Below are positions 24,750 through 34,541 of a stretch of DNA of 51,318 bases, one piece after another. Position numbers and translations under genes: made by a program. The notes beneath the pieces were generated by a model. It worked only from the letters and a program-made list of their open reading frames with translations, had not been told where the DNA came from and did no database searches. The DNA is from Cytophagales bacterium. Lineage in GTDB: Bacteria > Bacteroidota > Bacteroidia > Cytophagales > Spirosomataceae. The stretch is taken from NCBI GenBank assembly GCA_024742395.1, contig JANSYO010000027.1, positions 1 to 51,318 of the forward strand. Direction: 5' to 3'. Numbering within the stretch: position 1 is the first letter of the stretch; every line of letters starts with the position of its first letter.

Positions 24750-26051
24750 ATGAATATTTATTTAAACAAAGCGAAAAGCATAGCATTACTTACCGGCCTG
24801 CTTTTTTCTGGAATGAGCTGTGAAACAGAAACCCCGGACCCTATTTCTGGCGGTGAAGAACCCATTGAAGAATCAAGAGAACTCTCAATAGCACTTGCAG
24901 TAGGCTCCGGAAGCGTATCTACCACATATGTTCAGAGTATGGCCGACCTAAGCGAAGGTAACATCAGTTTCGATGGCTTTGGATTTGAAGTCCCTTCTTC
25001 AAGAACTGCCAGAATCTTTACTTCAAATGACGGTAAATCACTTTACGATCTTGATTATGGTGGAGGAAGAGTCTACAAATTTACTGTCAACGGGGGACAG
25101 GATTATAGCCAAGTATCAGAAACAAACGTAGAATACGCAATAGGCACAACAAACCCGAGATGGACTAAAATAGATGACGATTACGCCATGCTTCACAATG
25201 TCACAACAGAAAGAATTTATGATGAAGCCACCGGTAATTTTATCAAAACACAACCTACAGCCAGAGTGATGTCAATTAACCTGGATAATCTGGAAATTGG
25301 AAAAATAGAAGAGTTTGAAATCCCTGTTAGTGCAGAAGATGAGGCCAATGGCGATTATGTTTTCAGAATTGACGCCCCTATCGTCTCAGGAAATAAGGTG
25401 TACTACGGAATGGGTAAATCTGGTTATGATGCTGCCACAGATGCACGTAAAAGTGCCGTTTACAATGGAGTGGAAACTTTGGTATTAGACTATCCTAGTC
25501 TGACCAATCCTACTGTTATTAAATCGGGTATTGCGGAGGCAAAAGGAGCTACTAATGGCTACAGAACCCCGGTTTGTCACCTGGATGAAAATGGCGATAT
25601 CTATCAATTAATTACAGTGGCTGATAACAGTGCAGACACCTACATTCTTAAAATATCGAATGGTCAATATGATGATTCATTCAGCTTTAACCTTTCTGAA
25701 CTTTTAGGAGAAAACACCAAATCAAACGGTTGGTTTTATGTAGGAAATGGTATAGGTTATGTTCCTTATGCCAACACTGATCTGGGTGATACGGGAGATC
25801 CTGTTTGGGCAGTAGCCAGAATAGACATTAGAAATAATACGGCTGTTAAATTGAATTTACCGGATAAACTTTGGCTACAGCAATACCAAAATAGCGTAGT
25901 AAAAGACGGTAAATTTTACATGGCATTAGCTCCATTAGGAGAAACCGGGAACGTATATATTTTTGATCCCAACTCTACTTCAGCAGATGGCTTTACAAAA
26001 GGAGCTTCTCTTCAAACAGGAGCAGATGCTTATTACATCGGAATTTATTAA
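24750..26051 (+). CDS. DUF4374 lipoprotein (XusB-like)
   Basis: 433 aa. The signal ends GLLFSGMSC with a lipid-acceptor Cys near residue 24. The body is rich in beta-strand and resembles the DUF4374 family: YDLDYGGGRVYKFTVNG, 'RVMSINLDNLEIGKIEEFEIP' (cited in part), NKVYYGMGKSGYDAAT and WAVARIDIRNN. DUF4374 proteins form a propeller-like fold, and the Bacteroides member XusB is a surface lipoprotein that captures foreign siderophores (recalled). Its place directly after a TonB receptor and upstream of a PepSY reductase supports a siderophore-binding role here. Confidence 0.85.
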   Translation: MNIYLNKAKSIALLTGLLFSGMSCETETPDPISGGEEPIEESRELSIALAVGSGSVSTTYVQSMADLSEGNISFDGFGFEVPSSRTARIFTSNDGKSLYDLDYGGGRVYKFTVNGGQDYSQVSETNVEYAIGTTNPRWTKIDDDYAMLHNVTTERIYDEATGNFIKTQPTARVMSINLDNLEIGKIEEFEIPVSAEDEANGDYVFRIDAPIVSGNKVYYGMGKSGYDAATDARKSAVYNGVETLVLDYPSLTNPTVIKSGIAEAKGATNGYRTPVCHLDENGDIYQLITVADNSADTYILKISNGQYDDSFSFNLSELLGENTKSNGWFYVGNGIGYVPYANTDLGDTGDPVWAVARIDIRNNTAVKLNLPDKLWLQQYQNSVVKDGKFYMALAPLGETGNVYIFDPNSTSADGFTKGASLQTGADAYYIGIY

Positions 26052-26115
26052 AATACTCTGTGGCTGATAGAACGTCATTATAATGGTGAACCATCAGCCA
26101 CTAAACCCTTTCAAA

Positions 26116-27606
26116 ATGAAAATAAATAGAATTTTCGCATCAAGCTTAAAAGTAACCTTGTTACTTTCTTTAGCTGTCAACACTTTTGCTCAGCAGAAGA
26201 ACGTATTTCATGACAGAGGTTTCTGGGCTAAAAAGCCATCAATTGAGCTTATCGAGGCTAAAATTGAAGAAGGAAACGATATACTTGAAATGGGCCCCGG
26301 AGGATGGGATGGTACACTTTTAGCCATAATGGCCGACTGCCCCTATGAAACCATTAAGCATCTGCTTGATAAAGGCCCTGACGTAAACCAGATGACACAT
26401 CATTCTAATAATTATTTGATGTGGACTACCATGAAGGCTAATTTGCCCGTCATGAAACTTCTGCTGGAAAAAGGCTCCAGAACTGACCTAATCAATTCGC
26501 ATGGACAGTCTCTTCTTATGCATGCCGCACTAAGTGGAGTGGCCAGTGAAGAACTCTACGACTTTTGTCTGGAAAATGGCGGAGACCTTGTAAATGATAG
26601 AGACGAAAACGGTAGAAATGTAGCACAAGTGGCTATAGGCAGATTAAAAGACCTTAGCTTTCTAGACTACTTTGAGAAACATGGTCTTGACTTGCAAAGC
26701 ACAGATAAAGATGGAAACGGACTATTTCATGCAGCCGTATCAGGCGGCAATATCAACACCCTAAAAACTCTTGTTAACCGCGGAGTAAGCTATCAGCCAA
26801 ATCAAAAAACGGGTGAAAATGCTTTCAATTTCAAAGGAGCCGGAAGAGCTCCAAGGGTAGATATGGAACTTCTTCTTTACCTTAAAAGCCTGGGCTTAAA
26901 TCCGGCAAATGTCACAAAGGAAGGTCAGTCAGCCTTGCATAACCTGGCCGGCAGAAATAAAGACACCGCCATCTTCGACTTCCTAATTCAGGAAGGTCTA
27001 AATCCCAATACCCCAAATGCTAACGGAGATACACCTCTACTTTTGGCCGCTGGTAGTGCTGATAAAGATGTTCTGGAATACTGGCTGGCCAAAACAGACA
27101 ATATAAATAAAGAAAATTTAAAGGGTGAGACGGCCCTTTCCAGAGCCGTTCAAGGCAATAACTCTGTCGAGGTCATCGACTTGTTGATAGACAATGGTGC
27201 AGATATTCAGTGGAAAGACAAGGCAGGAAGAAACCTAAGCTACCTGCTATCTGTTTCATTCAGAGGCAGACTGGAAGACTATAAAGCCAAACTAAGTTAT
27301 CTGGAAAGTAAAGGCATTAACTCTAAACAACAGCCCCTCTTGCATGTCGCAGTAGAGAAAGGAGAGTTTGAAATGCTTAAGTATTTACTTGAGCAAAAGC
27401 ACAACATAAACTATGTCAATGCAGATAAATACACACCTCTGCATCTGGCCGCTATGACTACCAAAGATGTTTCCCTATTAAAGCTCCTGCTCGAAAATGG
27501 TGCAGATAAATCTCTGAAAACGGAGTTTGACGAATCTGCCTATGACTTAGCTTCAGAAAATGAGGCATTAAAAGGAACTGATCTTGAATTCTTAAAAGCT
27601 AGTTAA
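26116..27606 (+). CDS. Exported ankyrin-repeat protein
   Basis: 496 aa. ATG 26116 gives a signal peptide (IFASSLKVTLLLSLAVNTFAQ). The rest is about twelve ankyrin-like repeats, e.g. ETIKHLLDKGPDVNQMTHHS, GQSLLMHAALSG, GNGLFHAAVSGGNINTLKTL, GDTPLLLAAGSADKDVLEYW, GETALSRAVQGNNSVEVIDL and YTPLHLAAMTTKDVSLLKLL. There are no catalytic motifs. A periplasmic ankyrin solenoid is a protein-protein scaffold by analogy. It lies within the siderophore-type operon (64 nt after DUF4374, 8 nt before DUF2271), so it may bind the receptor, the lipoprotein or the PepSY reductase. Confidence 0.88.
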   Translation: MKINRIFASSLKVTLLLSLAVNTFAQQKNVFHDRGFWAKKPSIELIEAKIEEGNDILEMGPGGWDGTLLAIMADCPYETIKHLLDKGPDVNQMTHHSNNYLMWTTMKANLPVMKLLLEKGSRTDLINSHGQSLLMHAALSGVASEELYDFCLENGGDLVNDRDENGRNVAQVAIGRLKDLSFLDYFEKHGLDLQSTDKDGNGLFHAAVSGGNINTLKTLVNRGVSYQPNQKTGENAFNFKGAGRAPRVDMELLLYLKSLGLNPANVTKEGQSALHNLAGRNKDTAIFDFLIQEGLNPNTPNANGDTPLLLAAGSADKDVLEYWLAKTDNINKENLKGETALSRAVQGNNSVEVIDLLIDNGADIQWKDKAGRNLSYLLSVSFRGRLEDYKAKLSYLESKGINSKQQPLLHVAVEKGEFEMLKYLLEQKHNINYVNADKYTPLHLAAMTTKDVSLLKLLLENGADKSLKTEFDESAYDLASENEALKGTDLEFLKAS

Positions 27607-27614
27607 TAATCAAA

Positions 27615-28106
27615 ATGAAATTATTCAATCGAATGTTGACCTTGGTTCTGCTCACCTTTGTTTTTTTGACATCAGGTGGTTTTACTCATACAGCAGACTC
27701 CAAGTATAAGTGTCTTCTTCAGCTCACCAATTATGAAGGCGAAGGAGCCTATGTTGTGGTTTCTCTTTTAAATCCAAAAGGCGAATACCAAAGGACATTG
27801 TATGTTTTTGGAAAAGAAGAACGCTGGTATGATGATATTCCAAGTTGGTTTAGATTTTTCTCAAAGACGAAAGAATCATTGGACGGAATTTCAGGAGCAT
27901 CCATAACTGCAGGAAGCAGAAAAGTGGTTTCTTTTACTTTTTCTGATGCTGAAATAGATAAAGGATATAAGCTGCGTTTTGAATCTTCAGTAGAAAATCA
28001 AAAGTATGTTGAAAAGGACCTGGAGATGGACTTAAACTCAGCCAATATAGGTGTAAGCAAAAATGGTAAAGGGTACATTCGATACGTAAAGCTGATTAAA
28101 GTTTAA
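27615..28106 (+). CDS. Exported DUF2271 protein
   Basis: 163 aa with a Sec signal (MLTLVLLTFVFLTSGGFTHTA). The mature domain has the DUF2271 pattern: YVVVSLLNPKGEYQRTLYVFG, ERWYDDIPSWFRFFSK, DGISGASITAGSRKVVSF (a short lipid/flavin-carrier-like 'DGISGAS' turn). DUF2271 proteins are periplasmic and typically occur with PepSY membrane proteins and flavin-transfer genes (family knowledge), which fits the next gene. Function is not established. Confidence 0.8.
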   Translation: MKLFNRMLTLVLLTFVFLTSGGFTHTADSKYKCLLQLTNYEGEGAYVVVSLLNPKGEYQRTLYVFGKEERWYDDIPSWFRFFSKTKESLDGISGASITAGSRKVVSFTFSDAEIDKGYKLRFESSVENQKYVEKDLEMDLNSANIGVSKNGKGYIRYVKLIKV

Positions 28107-28116
28107 AGTTTGAAGT

Positions 28117-30306
28117 TTGAGAAGAAACGCGTTGACAATTCCCTGGAGGAAAATTCATCTTTTCCTGGCTCTTTTTTCTGGCCTTTTTTTATTGATTGCG
28201 GCTGCAACAGGCCTTGTTCTATCTTTTGAGCCTATTGCACATGCAAAACCGCCAAAGGGCTCTGAGACTATTCTTTTGAGTGACTTGCTAGAGACTCTTA
28301 GCTCACAATACCTGGAAGTTTTCAGCCTGAGCCGAGACAACTATGGCATTACAAAAATAGAAGCGATAGGCGAACTAAATGATGGCTCATTTTACATTAA
28401 CCCTTTTGACGGTACGGCTATTGAAAGTGTTGAAGAGTCATCAGCAATCTTTGATTTTTGCCGGGACCTGCACCGCTCCTTATTTTTAAAGAATCCGGGT
28501 CGATTCCTTGTTGGCCTGGCTTCTTTAAGTTTACTTTTTCTCACCTTAAGTGGCCTTTTCTTAATAATCAAAAGGATGGGTGATTTCAGGCGATTCTTTC
28601 ATCGAATTATTGTTCTTGACCTTAACAGGGATAATCATGCCCGAATGGGTCGTCTGTTTTTAATCCCTATTGCATTCATATCGCTAACAGCCACCTTTTT
28701 ATTTTTCGACCGATTTAAAGCCTTTCCTGCCACACAAACTACTGAATCCCTTGTAACAGCTACAGAAATAGAGCAATCAGGAAACCAATTTGAAAAAATT
28801 GAACTAGGTGAAGTAAAAGAGATTCTCTTTCCCCTCTCTGCAGATCCTGAGGAATATTATGAAGTCAAGCTGAAGGACAGAACCCTCTATTTAGATCAAG
28901 CAAACGGATCCCTAATTTCTGCCAAGCAAAACCCCCTTGTAAGTAATCTGCATGATCTGAGTTTTAAATGGCACACAGGCGAGGGCCTCGGTAATTTTTA
29001 TAGCCTTTTGCTTTTGCTCAGCTCCTTTGCTATGTTGTTTTTCCTATACTCGGGTTTCAAAATGAGTATTGTCTATTTAAGGAAGAAACCGACTAATAAT
29101 ATTGGAATAAATGAAGCCACTTATGTCATTTTAGTGGGTTCAGAAACAGGGCACTCCTACCGTTTTGCCCACGCCGTATTTAATGCTTTAAAACAAGCAG
29201 GAGAATCTGTTTTCATGACCTCAATGAATCAGATGAAAGAGGCCGCCAAAATGAAGCATCTCTTAATAATGACCTCTACCTACGGAGATGGTGATGCTCC
29301 AGCAAATGCCAATAGGTTTCTGGAGAAGATTGAAGGTGGTGTTTTCGGGGAAACTGAATTCTCCTATTCTGTACTTGGCTTTGGTTCAAAAAGTTATCCA
29401 TACTATTGCCAGTTTGCATTTAATGTTCAAAAGGCTCTATCTAACTTATCTCAAGCCACGGCACAGTTAAACATTCATACTGTTGATAACCTTTCTGTCT
29501 CAGATTTTCTGGAATGGCTGAAAGCCTGGAAGAAGAAATTGGATTTAGACATGGAAGTAGATTTGACACAACTGGAACCCGCCCGAAACCCACAGACTCA
29601 AACTTTTGAGGTCATTGGCAAGTCCAATTCTGTAAACAGAGAGGACGACACATTTATGCTAGAGTTAAACCTTCCAGATAAAGAAGCTAAAATTAAGTCT
29701 GGAGACCTCCTGGGGGTATATATGCACGAGAGCAATATTGAACGTTACTACTCTATTGCCTTCATACGTGAGACTGGAAGTATCTTATTAAGTATTAAAA
29801 AAACCGGCTTGTGTTCCACATTCCTGCATGAATTAAATAGCGGAAATAGCATTGAGGCATTTATTAAACCAAATCCTCACTTCTATCCGGGAAGCCTTAC
29901 TAAAGACTTACTACTTATAGGAAACGGAACAGGAATCGCCCCTTTTCTCGGTTTCATTGAGAACAATTCTTCGGCAAATATTAGACTCCTTTGGGGTGGC
30001 CAGAGTGCAAGTTCTTTTGCCCTGTATCAATCAAGAATTAAGAAGTATTGCAAAGAAGATAAACTTCATCAATACGAACTGGCTTTTTCAAGAGAAAACC
30101 CCAAAACCTATGTACAGGATCTTGTTATACTGCACCATCAGGAAGTGGGTCGGGTACTTTCTAATGGCGGAAAAGTAATGATTTGTGGCTCTATAAAGAT
30201 GCGAGATGGCGTGTTGAAGAATATTGAAAAAATTTCACAAGAGCATAATCTACCTTCGGTATCCGAGCTATTGGAAAACCGTCAAATTCTTTCTGACTGC
30301 TATTAA
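28117..30306 (+). CDS. PepSY membrane protein fused to flavodoxin and FAD/NAD(P)H reductase
   Basis: 729 aa inner-membrane flavoprotein. Residues 1-330: PepSY_TM-type region with about four membrane segments (KIHLFLALFSGLFLLIAAATG, cited in part; LVGLASLSLLFLTLSGLFLI; FLIPIAFISLTATFLFF; FYSLLLLLSSFAMLFFLYSG) and conserved His in the helices. Residues ~335-470: flavodoxin (YVILVGSETGHSYRFAHAV, MTSTYGDGDAPANA). Residues ~490-729: ferredoxin-reductase-like FAD/NAD(P) module (RYYSIAFI, LLLIGNGTGIAPFLGF, VMICGSIKMRDGV). Electrons from NAD(P)H would cross via FMN to the membrane part, plausibly reducing ferric siderophore in the periplasm. No ATG is available; TTG 28117 (or TTG 28132) is the likely start. 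Corresponds in position to XusC, but with its own cytosolic reductase. Confidence 0.88.
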   Translation: MRRNALTIPWRKIHLFLALFSGLFLLIAAATGLVLSFEPIAHAKPPKGSETILLSDLLETLSSQYLEVFSLSRDNYGITKIEAIGELNDGSFYINPFDGTAIESVEESSAIFDFCRDLHRSLFLKNPGRFLVGLASLSLLFLTLSGLFLIIKRMGDFRRFFHRIIVLDLNRDNHARMGRLFLIPIAFISLTATFLFFDRFKAFPATQTTESLVTATEIEQSGNQFEKIELGEVKEILFPLSADPEEYYEVKLKDRTLYLDQANGSLISAKQNPLVSNLHDLSFKWHTGEGLGNFYSLLLLLSSFAMLFFLYSGFKMSIVYLRKKPTNNIGINEATYVILVGSETGHSYRFAHAVFNALKQAGESVFMTSMNQMKEAAKMKHLLIMTSTYGDGDAPANANRFLEKIEGGVFGETEFSYSVLGFGSKSYPYYCQFAFNVQKALSNLSQATAQLNIHTVDNLSVSDFLEWLKAWKKKLDLDMEVDLTQLEPARNPQTQTFEVIGKSNSVNREDDTFMLELNLPDKEAKIKSGDLLGVYMHESNIERYYSIAFIRETGSILLSIKKTGLCSTFLHELNSGNSIEAFIKPNPHFYPGSLTKDLLLIGNGTGIAPFLGFIENNSSANIRLLWGGQSASSFALYQSRIKKYCKEDKLHQYELAFSRENPKTYVQDLVILHHQEVGRVLSNGGKVMICGSIKMRDGVLKNIEKISQEHNLPSVSELLENRQILSDCY

Positions 30307-30316
30307 AGAAATGAAA

Positions 30317-31138
30317 TCAATGTCCTTCCAGGAAGTTAATCAGATATTCGCGGTAATTGTAATACTCCGGATGCTCTAATACCTCTTTCCGCTTACGTGG
30401 TCTTGGTATTTCTACCTGAAGCGTGTCACCGATGGTAGCTTTTGGTCCACTGGTCATCATTATGACTCTATCTGCCAGAAATATTGACTCATCTACATCA
30501 TGTGTAATAATCATAGCCGTAATTTTCTCTTTATTCAGTACCTCTAAAAGTACATCCTGTAGTTCACCTCTTGTGAGGGAGTCCAGCATACCGAAAGGCT
30601 CATCAAGCAAGAGCATTTTTGGTTTTAGAGCAAAAGCCCGGGCTATCCCTACTCTCTGCTGCATTCCCTGAGAAAGGTCTGTTGCCTTTTTATCAAAAGA
30701 GTCTCCTAAACCTACTTTTGAGAGATAATATTTACAGATATCAAGTCTCTCCTGATTCGTGCCATGCGGAAATACCTCCTTAACACCTAGCATTACATTC
30801 TCCAGGGCGGTCATCCATGGCAGTAAACTGGGGGATTGAAAAATCACTCCGCGATCTGGACCCGGACCAGCGATTGGTGAGCCATTCAGCACGATTTCTC
30901 CACCTGAAATGGGGTTTAACCCGGCAATCATAGAAAGTAAGGTGGTTTTACCACAACCCGAATGTCCAATAATAGAAATTATTTCCTCATTCTTAATCTC
31001 CAGATTGAGTCCGTCAAGCACTACATAGTCACCCTTGGGTGTTGGGTATACTTTGACTAACTCTTTTATCTCCAGCATGTTTTGCGTTTCAAGAAATTCC
31101 GGAAACACTTCTTTTTCGGCAATTGCTACATTCTCCAT
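30317..31138 (-). CDS. nrtD: Nitrate/nitrite ABC transporter ATP-binding protein (NrtD-like)
   Basis: 273 aa ATPase of the nitrate/taurine (NitT/TauT) class. Walker [18 protein letters not shown]-loop [16 protein letters not shown], a signature of [15 protein letters not shown] (LSQGM instead of LSGGM, as in NrtC/NrtD), Walker [17 protein letters not shown] and ITHDVDES are visible. There is a ~20-residue leader before [12 protein letters not shown], where an alternative start exists. Last gene of the porin-nrtABCD operon, 11 nt after nrtC; it has no fused substrate-binding domain, unlike cyanobacterial NrtC. Confidence 0.9.
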   Translation of the reverse strand: MENVAIAEKEVFPEFLETQNMLEIKELVKVYPTPKGDYVVLDGLNLEIKNEEIISIIGHSGCGKTTLLSMIAGLNPISGGEIVLNGSPIAGPGPDRGVIFQSPSLLPWMTALENVMLGVKEVFPHGTNQERLDICKYYLSKVGLGDSFDKKATDLSQGMQQRVGIARAFALKPKMLLLDEPFGMLDSLTRGELQDVLLEVLNKEKITAMIITHDVDESIFLADRVIMMTSGPKATIGDTLQVEIPRPRKRKEVLEHPEYYNYREYLINFLEGH

Positions 31139-31149
31139 ATTCTTATTTA

Positions 31150-32007
31150 TTAAGCTACCTTTTTAAAACTTCCCGACTTCACAATGGGCTGAATTTCAGG
31201 CAATACTATTTCCTCTGAAAAATCAGTTTTACGGCCTTCGCCAATTTCTATTAAATACTCTATGATGTTGTTTCTCAAACTTTTAAACCTGGGATCATGA
31301 TTTAAGGCTGTTTTATCACGTGGCCTTTCAATGTCAATTTTAAACTCAGGACCAAAAGTGGCATTAGGCCCTGGGTCAAGGGGTACAATCCTGTCTGCCA
31401 TTAAAATACCTTCGTCTACATCATTGGTAATCAGTATGGCTGTTCTTTTATTCTTACTCCATATATTGAGAATTTCCTCTTGCAGGTTTCCTCTGGTAAG
31501 TGCATCAAGTGCACTCAAAGGTTCATCCATTAAGAGCAATTCAGGGTCTACTGCTAAAGCTCTGGCTACAGAAACACGCTGACGCATTCCACCTGACAGC
31601 TCCTTTGGTTTCTTATTAATTGCCGGCGTGAGATTAACCATCTCTACACTTTCTCTGATTATTCTGTCTCTGATGACTTTGCTTTTTTCTGCATAAACGG
31701 CATTGACAGATAAGGCCACATTATCATAAACTGATAACCACGGAAGTAAAGAGTAATTCTGGAAAATCATTCCCCGCTCATGGCTGGGTCCTTTGATTGG
31801 TTCGCCTTTGAATATTATTTCACCTGAATCTGGCTGTATTAAGCCAGCCAGCATTTGCATCAAAGTAGTTTTGCCACTACCGCTAAATCCTACAATGGCA
31901 AGAAATTCTCCTTCTTCTACTTCAAGGTTCAGGTTTTTCAAAACCTCTACCTTGCTGCTACCACTGCCGTAATATTTTGAAACATTCCTTATTGATAGTA
32001 TTGACAT
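31150..32007 (-). CDS. nrtC: Nitrate/nitrite ABC transporter ATP-binding protein (NrtC-like)
   Basis: 285 aa second ATPase of the importer, with Walker [33 protein letters not shown], signature [15 protein letters not shown], Walker [17 protein letters not shown] and ITNDVDEG. The H-loop reads TND rather than THD: the usual histidine is replaced by Asn. With a second ATPase next to it, the importer is likely a heterodimer in which this site may be degenerate. A ~45-residue C-terminal extension carries no substrate-binding domain. Confidence 0.9.
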   Translation of the reverse strand: MSILSIRNVSKYYGSGSSKVEVLKNLNLEVEEGEFLAIVGFSGSGKTTLMQMLAGLIQPDSGEIIFKGEPIKGPSHERGMIFQNYSLLPWLSVYDNVALSVNAVYAEKSKVIRDRIIRESVEMVNLTPAINKKPKELSGGMRQRVSVARALAVDPELLLMDEPLSALDALTRGNLQEEILNIWSKNKRTAILITNDVDEGILMADRIVPLDPGPNATFGPEFKIDIERPRDKTALNHDPRFKSLRNNIIEYLIEIGEGRKTDFSEEIVLPEIQPIVKSGSFKKVA

Positions 32008-32014
32008 AATAATC

Positions 32015-33067
32015 TTATTTAAAGCTCATTGCGTTCTGTATGTACATCATGATTCTGTCTAAGGCAAATCCAATCAGCCCAATGACAAACATGGCTACAA
32101 TAATCTTGGCGTTAGAATCATTAGCACCATTCTGAAATTCTTCCCAAACAAAAGAGCCTAGTCCAGGGCTTTGAGCTAAAAGCTCAATTGCTATTAAGAC
32201 CATCCAGGCCACAGAGACCGTAATTCTTAAACCTGTGAAAATCATTGGAAGTGAGGCTGGCAGAATCACCTTAAAAACCTTTTTAAAAGTACTGAGCTGA
32301 AGTACGCTTGCCACATTGATGTAATCCTTATCTACAGAAGAAACGCCTACTGAAGTATTCACCAGCGTAGCCCACATAGAACATAAACCCACACTTATGA
32401 ATGATATAATGAAGGATTTATCCATATCTGCATTGGTAATAGCTGTTTTTACAATCATAAAAACCAAAAGCAACCATACCACCGGAGAGACAGGCTTAAA
32501 AACCTGAATTATCCAGTTAAGAGAGGACTTCAGCCGAGAACTCAAGCCAAGAACAATACCTATAGGAATAGCTAAAACCATGGCAAGTAATACCCCGGCC
32601 AGCACCGTTTTTATACTGGTTCCTACCTGATCTAAGAAAGAAGGCCTTCCGGTATATTTTATCGGGGAGAGGCCCTTAGCCTCTCTGGATGCATTAACCT
32701 TAGCCGTCTTTGCTTTAAAAGCCCTTTTATCTGCAGCTATAACCTTGTGATCTGCCCAAAGGGTCCCAAAACCACCCATTACCTGAACTGGCGTGGGCAG
32801 AGTATTCGGTTGACATTTGACCTTGCCCGAGGCAATGCAGGCTTTCATTTCTTCTGCCGCCGGAGCACCTTGTTCTGTCAATGCCTTTTGAATTTTTCTT
32901 TCGGCCTCAATATTGAATAACCAGGTGGCTCCAATATGCCAGATCCCTATGAATGCCAATATGGATAAGAAAGTGTAAAGATTGCCCTTTAGTCCTCCTG
33001 AGTTTAAGAAACCAGGCTTTAGAACAGACCAGTCAAAAGGCTTTTTTAGTGTTGCCGTTGTTTTCAT
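32015..33067 (-). CDS. nrtB: Nitrate ABC transporter permease (NrtB-like)
   Basis: 350 aa inner-membrane permease of the NitT/TauT class. A first helix at ~33-50 ([19 protein letters not shown]) is followed by a hydrophilic stretch of about 100 residues (with a Cys pair, [20 protein letters not shown]), then the core: [32 protein letters not shown], a coupling-helix region [20 protein letters not shown] and [19 protein letters not shown]. The loop is longer than in cyanobacterial NrtB (~275 aa). It starts 66 nt after nrtA and ends 7 nt before nrtC. Confidence 0.92.
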   Translation of the reverse strand: MKTTATLKKPFDWSVLKPGFLNSGGLKGNLYTFLSILAFIGIWHIGATWLFNIEAERKIQKALTEQGAPAAEEMKACIASGKVKCQPNTLPTPVQVMGGFGTLWADHKVIAADKRAFKAKTAKVNASREAKGLSPIKYTGRPSFLDQVGTSIKTVLAGVLLAMVLAIPIGIVLGLSSRLKSSLNWIIQVFKPVSPVVWLLLVFMIVKTAITNADMDKSFIISFISVGLCSMWATLVNTSVGVSSVDKDYINVASVLQLSTFKKVFKVILPASLPMIFTGLRITVSVAWMVLIAIELLAQSPGLGSFVWEEFQNGANDSNAKIIVAMFVIGLIGFALDRIMMYIQNAMSFK

Positions 33068-33133
33068 AATTTCAGATTTTATTCTTTTTGAAATAACCCT
33101 CTTCAGAATCCTCCAAAGAGGGTATTGTATTCG

Positions 33134-34507
33134 TTAATCTTTGTTTCCTATTTTGAAATTTTTCAAATAGGCAATCGGAGTTTTGCCATCATAGGTTACT
33201 CCATCAATGAAGTCTTTTGTTGCCGGCTTGTAACCGTCAGTATCCGGAATGTCTTCTGCAGGTATTTTACCCTCTGAGACCAGCTCTTTGGCTGCTGCAA
33301 GCCATACATCAGGTCTGTAGATATTTTTAATGGTGTTATGATACCACTCTTCTGGTTTTGCCGCAGGAATTTGCCCCCACCTACGCATTTGTGTTAAGAA
33401 CCAAATACCATCTGAGTAAAAGGGATAAGTGGCATTGTATTTATAAAATACGTTGAAATCAGGCATGTCTCTTTTATCTCCTTTTTCAAACTCAAACGTA
33501 CCCGTCATAGAGTTTGCAATGACCACAGAATCTGCACCCACATAATCAGGCTTAGAAAGAATACCCACAGCTGCAGGTCGGTTAGCAGGATCATCCAGCC
33601 ACTTTCCGGCACGTATCAAGGCTTTGGTTACCGCCTTAGCAGTGTTGGGATTCTCTTCGACAAATTTCTTCGTCATTACAAAAACCTTCTCAGGGTTGTT
33701 CTTCCAAATGTCCAGGTTGGTTGTCACCGGCACCCCGATTCCCTTGAAAACCGCTTGCTGATTCCATGGCTCTCCTACACAATATCCGTAGATAGTACCT
33801 GCTTCGAGAGTAGCCGGCATTTGCGGTGGCGGTGTGACAGAAAGAAGAACTTCAGCATCAATTTGTCCCTGAATGTTATCGGCCGTATAAAAACCTGGAT
33901 TTATACCAGCAGCCGCAAGCCAATATCTGATCTCGTAATTGTGTGTAGACACAGGAAAAACCATACCCATTTTAAAAGGCTTCCCTTGGTTTTTATATTC
34001 CGTAATTACAGGCTTTAAAGCATCTGCCTTAATTGGATGAATTGGTTTACCATCTGCTCCCTTTGGTACATTAGGCTTCATTTTTGCCCAAACATCGTTG
34101 GAAACAGTAATACCGTTTCCGTTTAAATCCATTGAGAAAGGAGTGACAAGTTCTGCCTGACGGCCAAAACCGGCTCCGGCCGCAATTGGCTGCCCTGCTA
34201 ACATGTGCGAACCATCCAATTGACCATCGATTACCCGGTCAAGAATGTTCTTCCAGTTAGACTGAGCTTCAATAGTTACGTAAAGGCCTTCGTCTTCAAA
34301 ATATCCTAACTCTTTTGCAATGGCCAAAGGTGCCATGTCCGTGAGTTTAATAAAGCCGAAGGTTAACTGTGGCTTTTCAATATCCGCACCGATAATTTCG
34401 GCAACTTCAGTTTCGCTGCTTTCTGAACTGCTTCCTCCGCAAGATTGTAAAAGGACTGTTCCTAAAAGTACGGTCGCAGTTATCCAATTAATGAAAACTT
34501 TTTTCAT
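33134..34507 (-). CDS. nrtA: Nitrate-binding lipoprotein (NrtA/CmpA-like)
   Basis: 457 aa lipoprotein (signal to LLQSC, Cys23) of the nitrate/bicarbonate-binding family. Typical features: [94 protein letters not shown] and [16 protein letters not shown]. It delivers nitrate or nitrite to the NrtB permease. The start of the operon lies one gene further upstream (the porin). Confidence 0.93.
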   Translation of the reverse strand: MKKVFINWITATVLLGTVLLQSCGGSSSESSETEVAEIIGADIEKPQLTFGFIKLTDMAPLAIAKELGYFEDEGLYVTIEAQSNWKNILDRVIDGQLDGSHMLAGQPIAAGAGFGRQAELVTPFSMDLNGNGITVSNDVWAKMKPNVPKGADGKPIHPIKADALKPVITEYKNQGKPFKMGMVFPVSTHNYEIRYWLAAAGINPGFYTADNIQGQIDAEVLLSVTPPPQMPATLEAGTIYGYCVGEPWNQQAVFKGIGVPVTTNLDIWKNNPEKVFVMTKKFVEENPNTAKAVTKALIRAGKWLDDPANRPAAVGILSKPDYVGADSVVIANSMTGTFEFEKGDKRDMPDFNVFYKYNATYPFYSDGIWFLTQMRRWGQIPAAKPEEWYHNTIKNIYRPDVWLAAAKELVSEGKIPAEDIPDTDGYKPATKDFIDGVTYDGKTPIAYLKNFKIGNKD

Positions 34508-34541
34508 TTGTATTTAAGTTTAGTATTGTTCTTATGTGATT

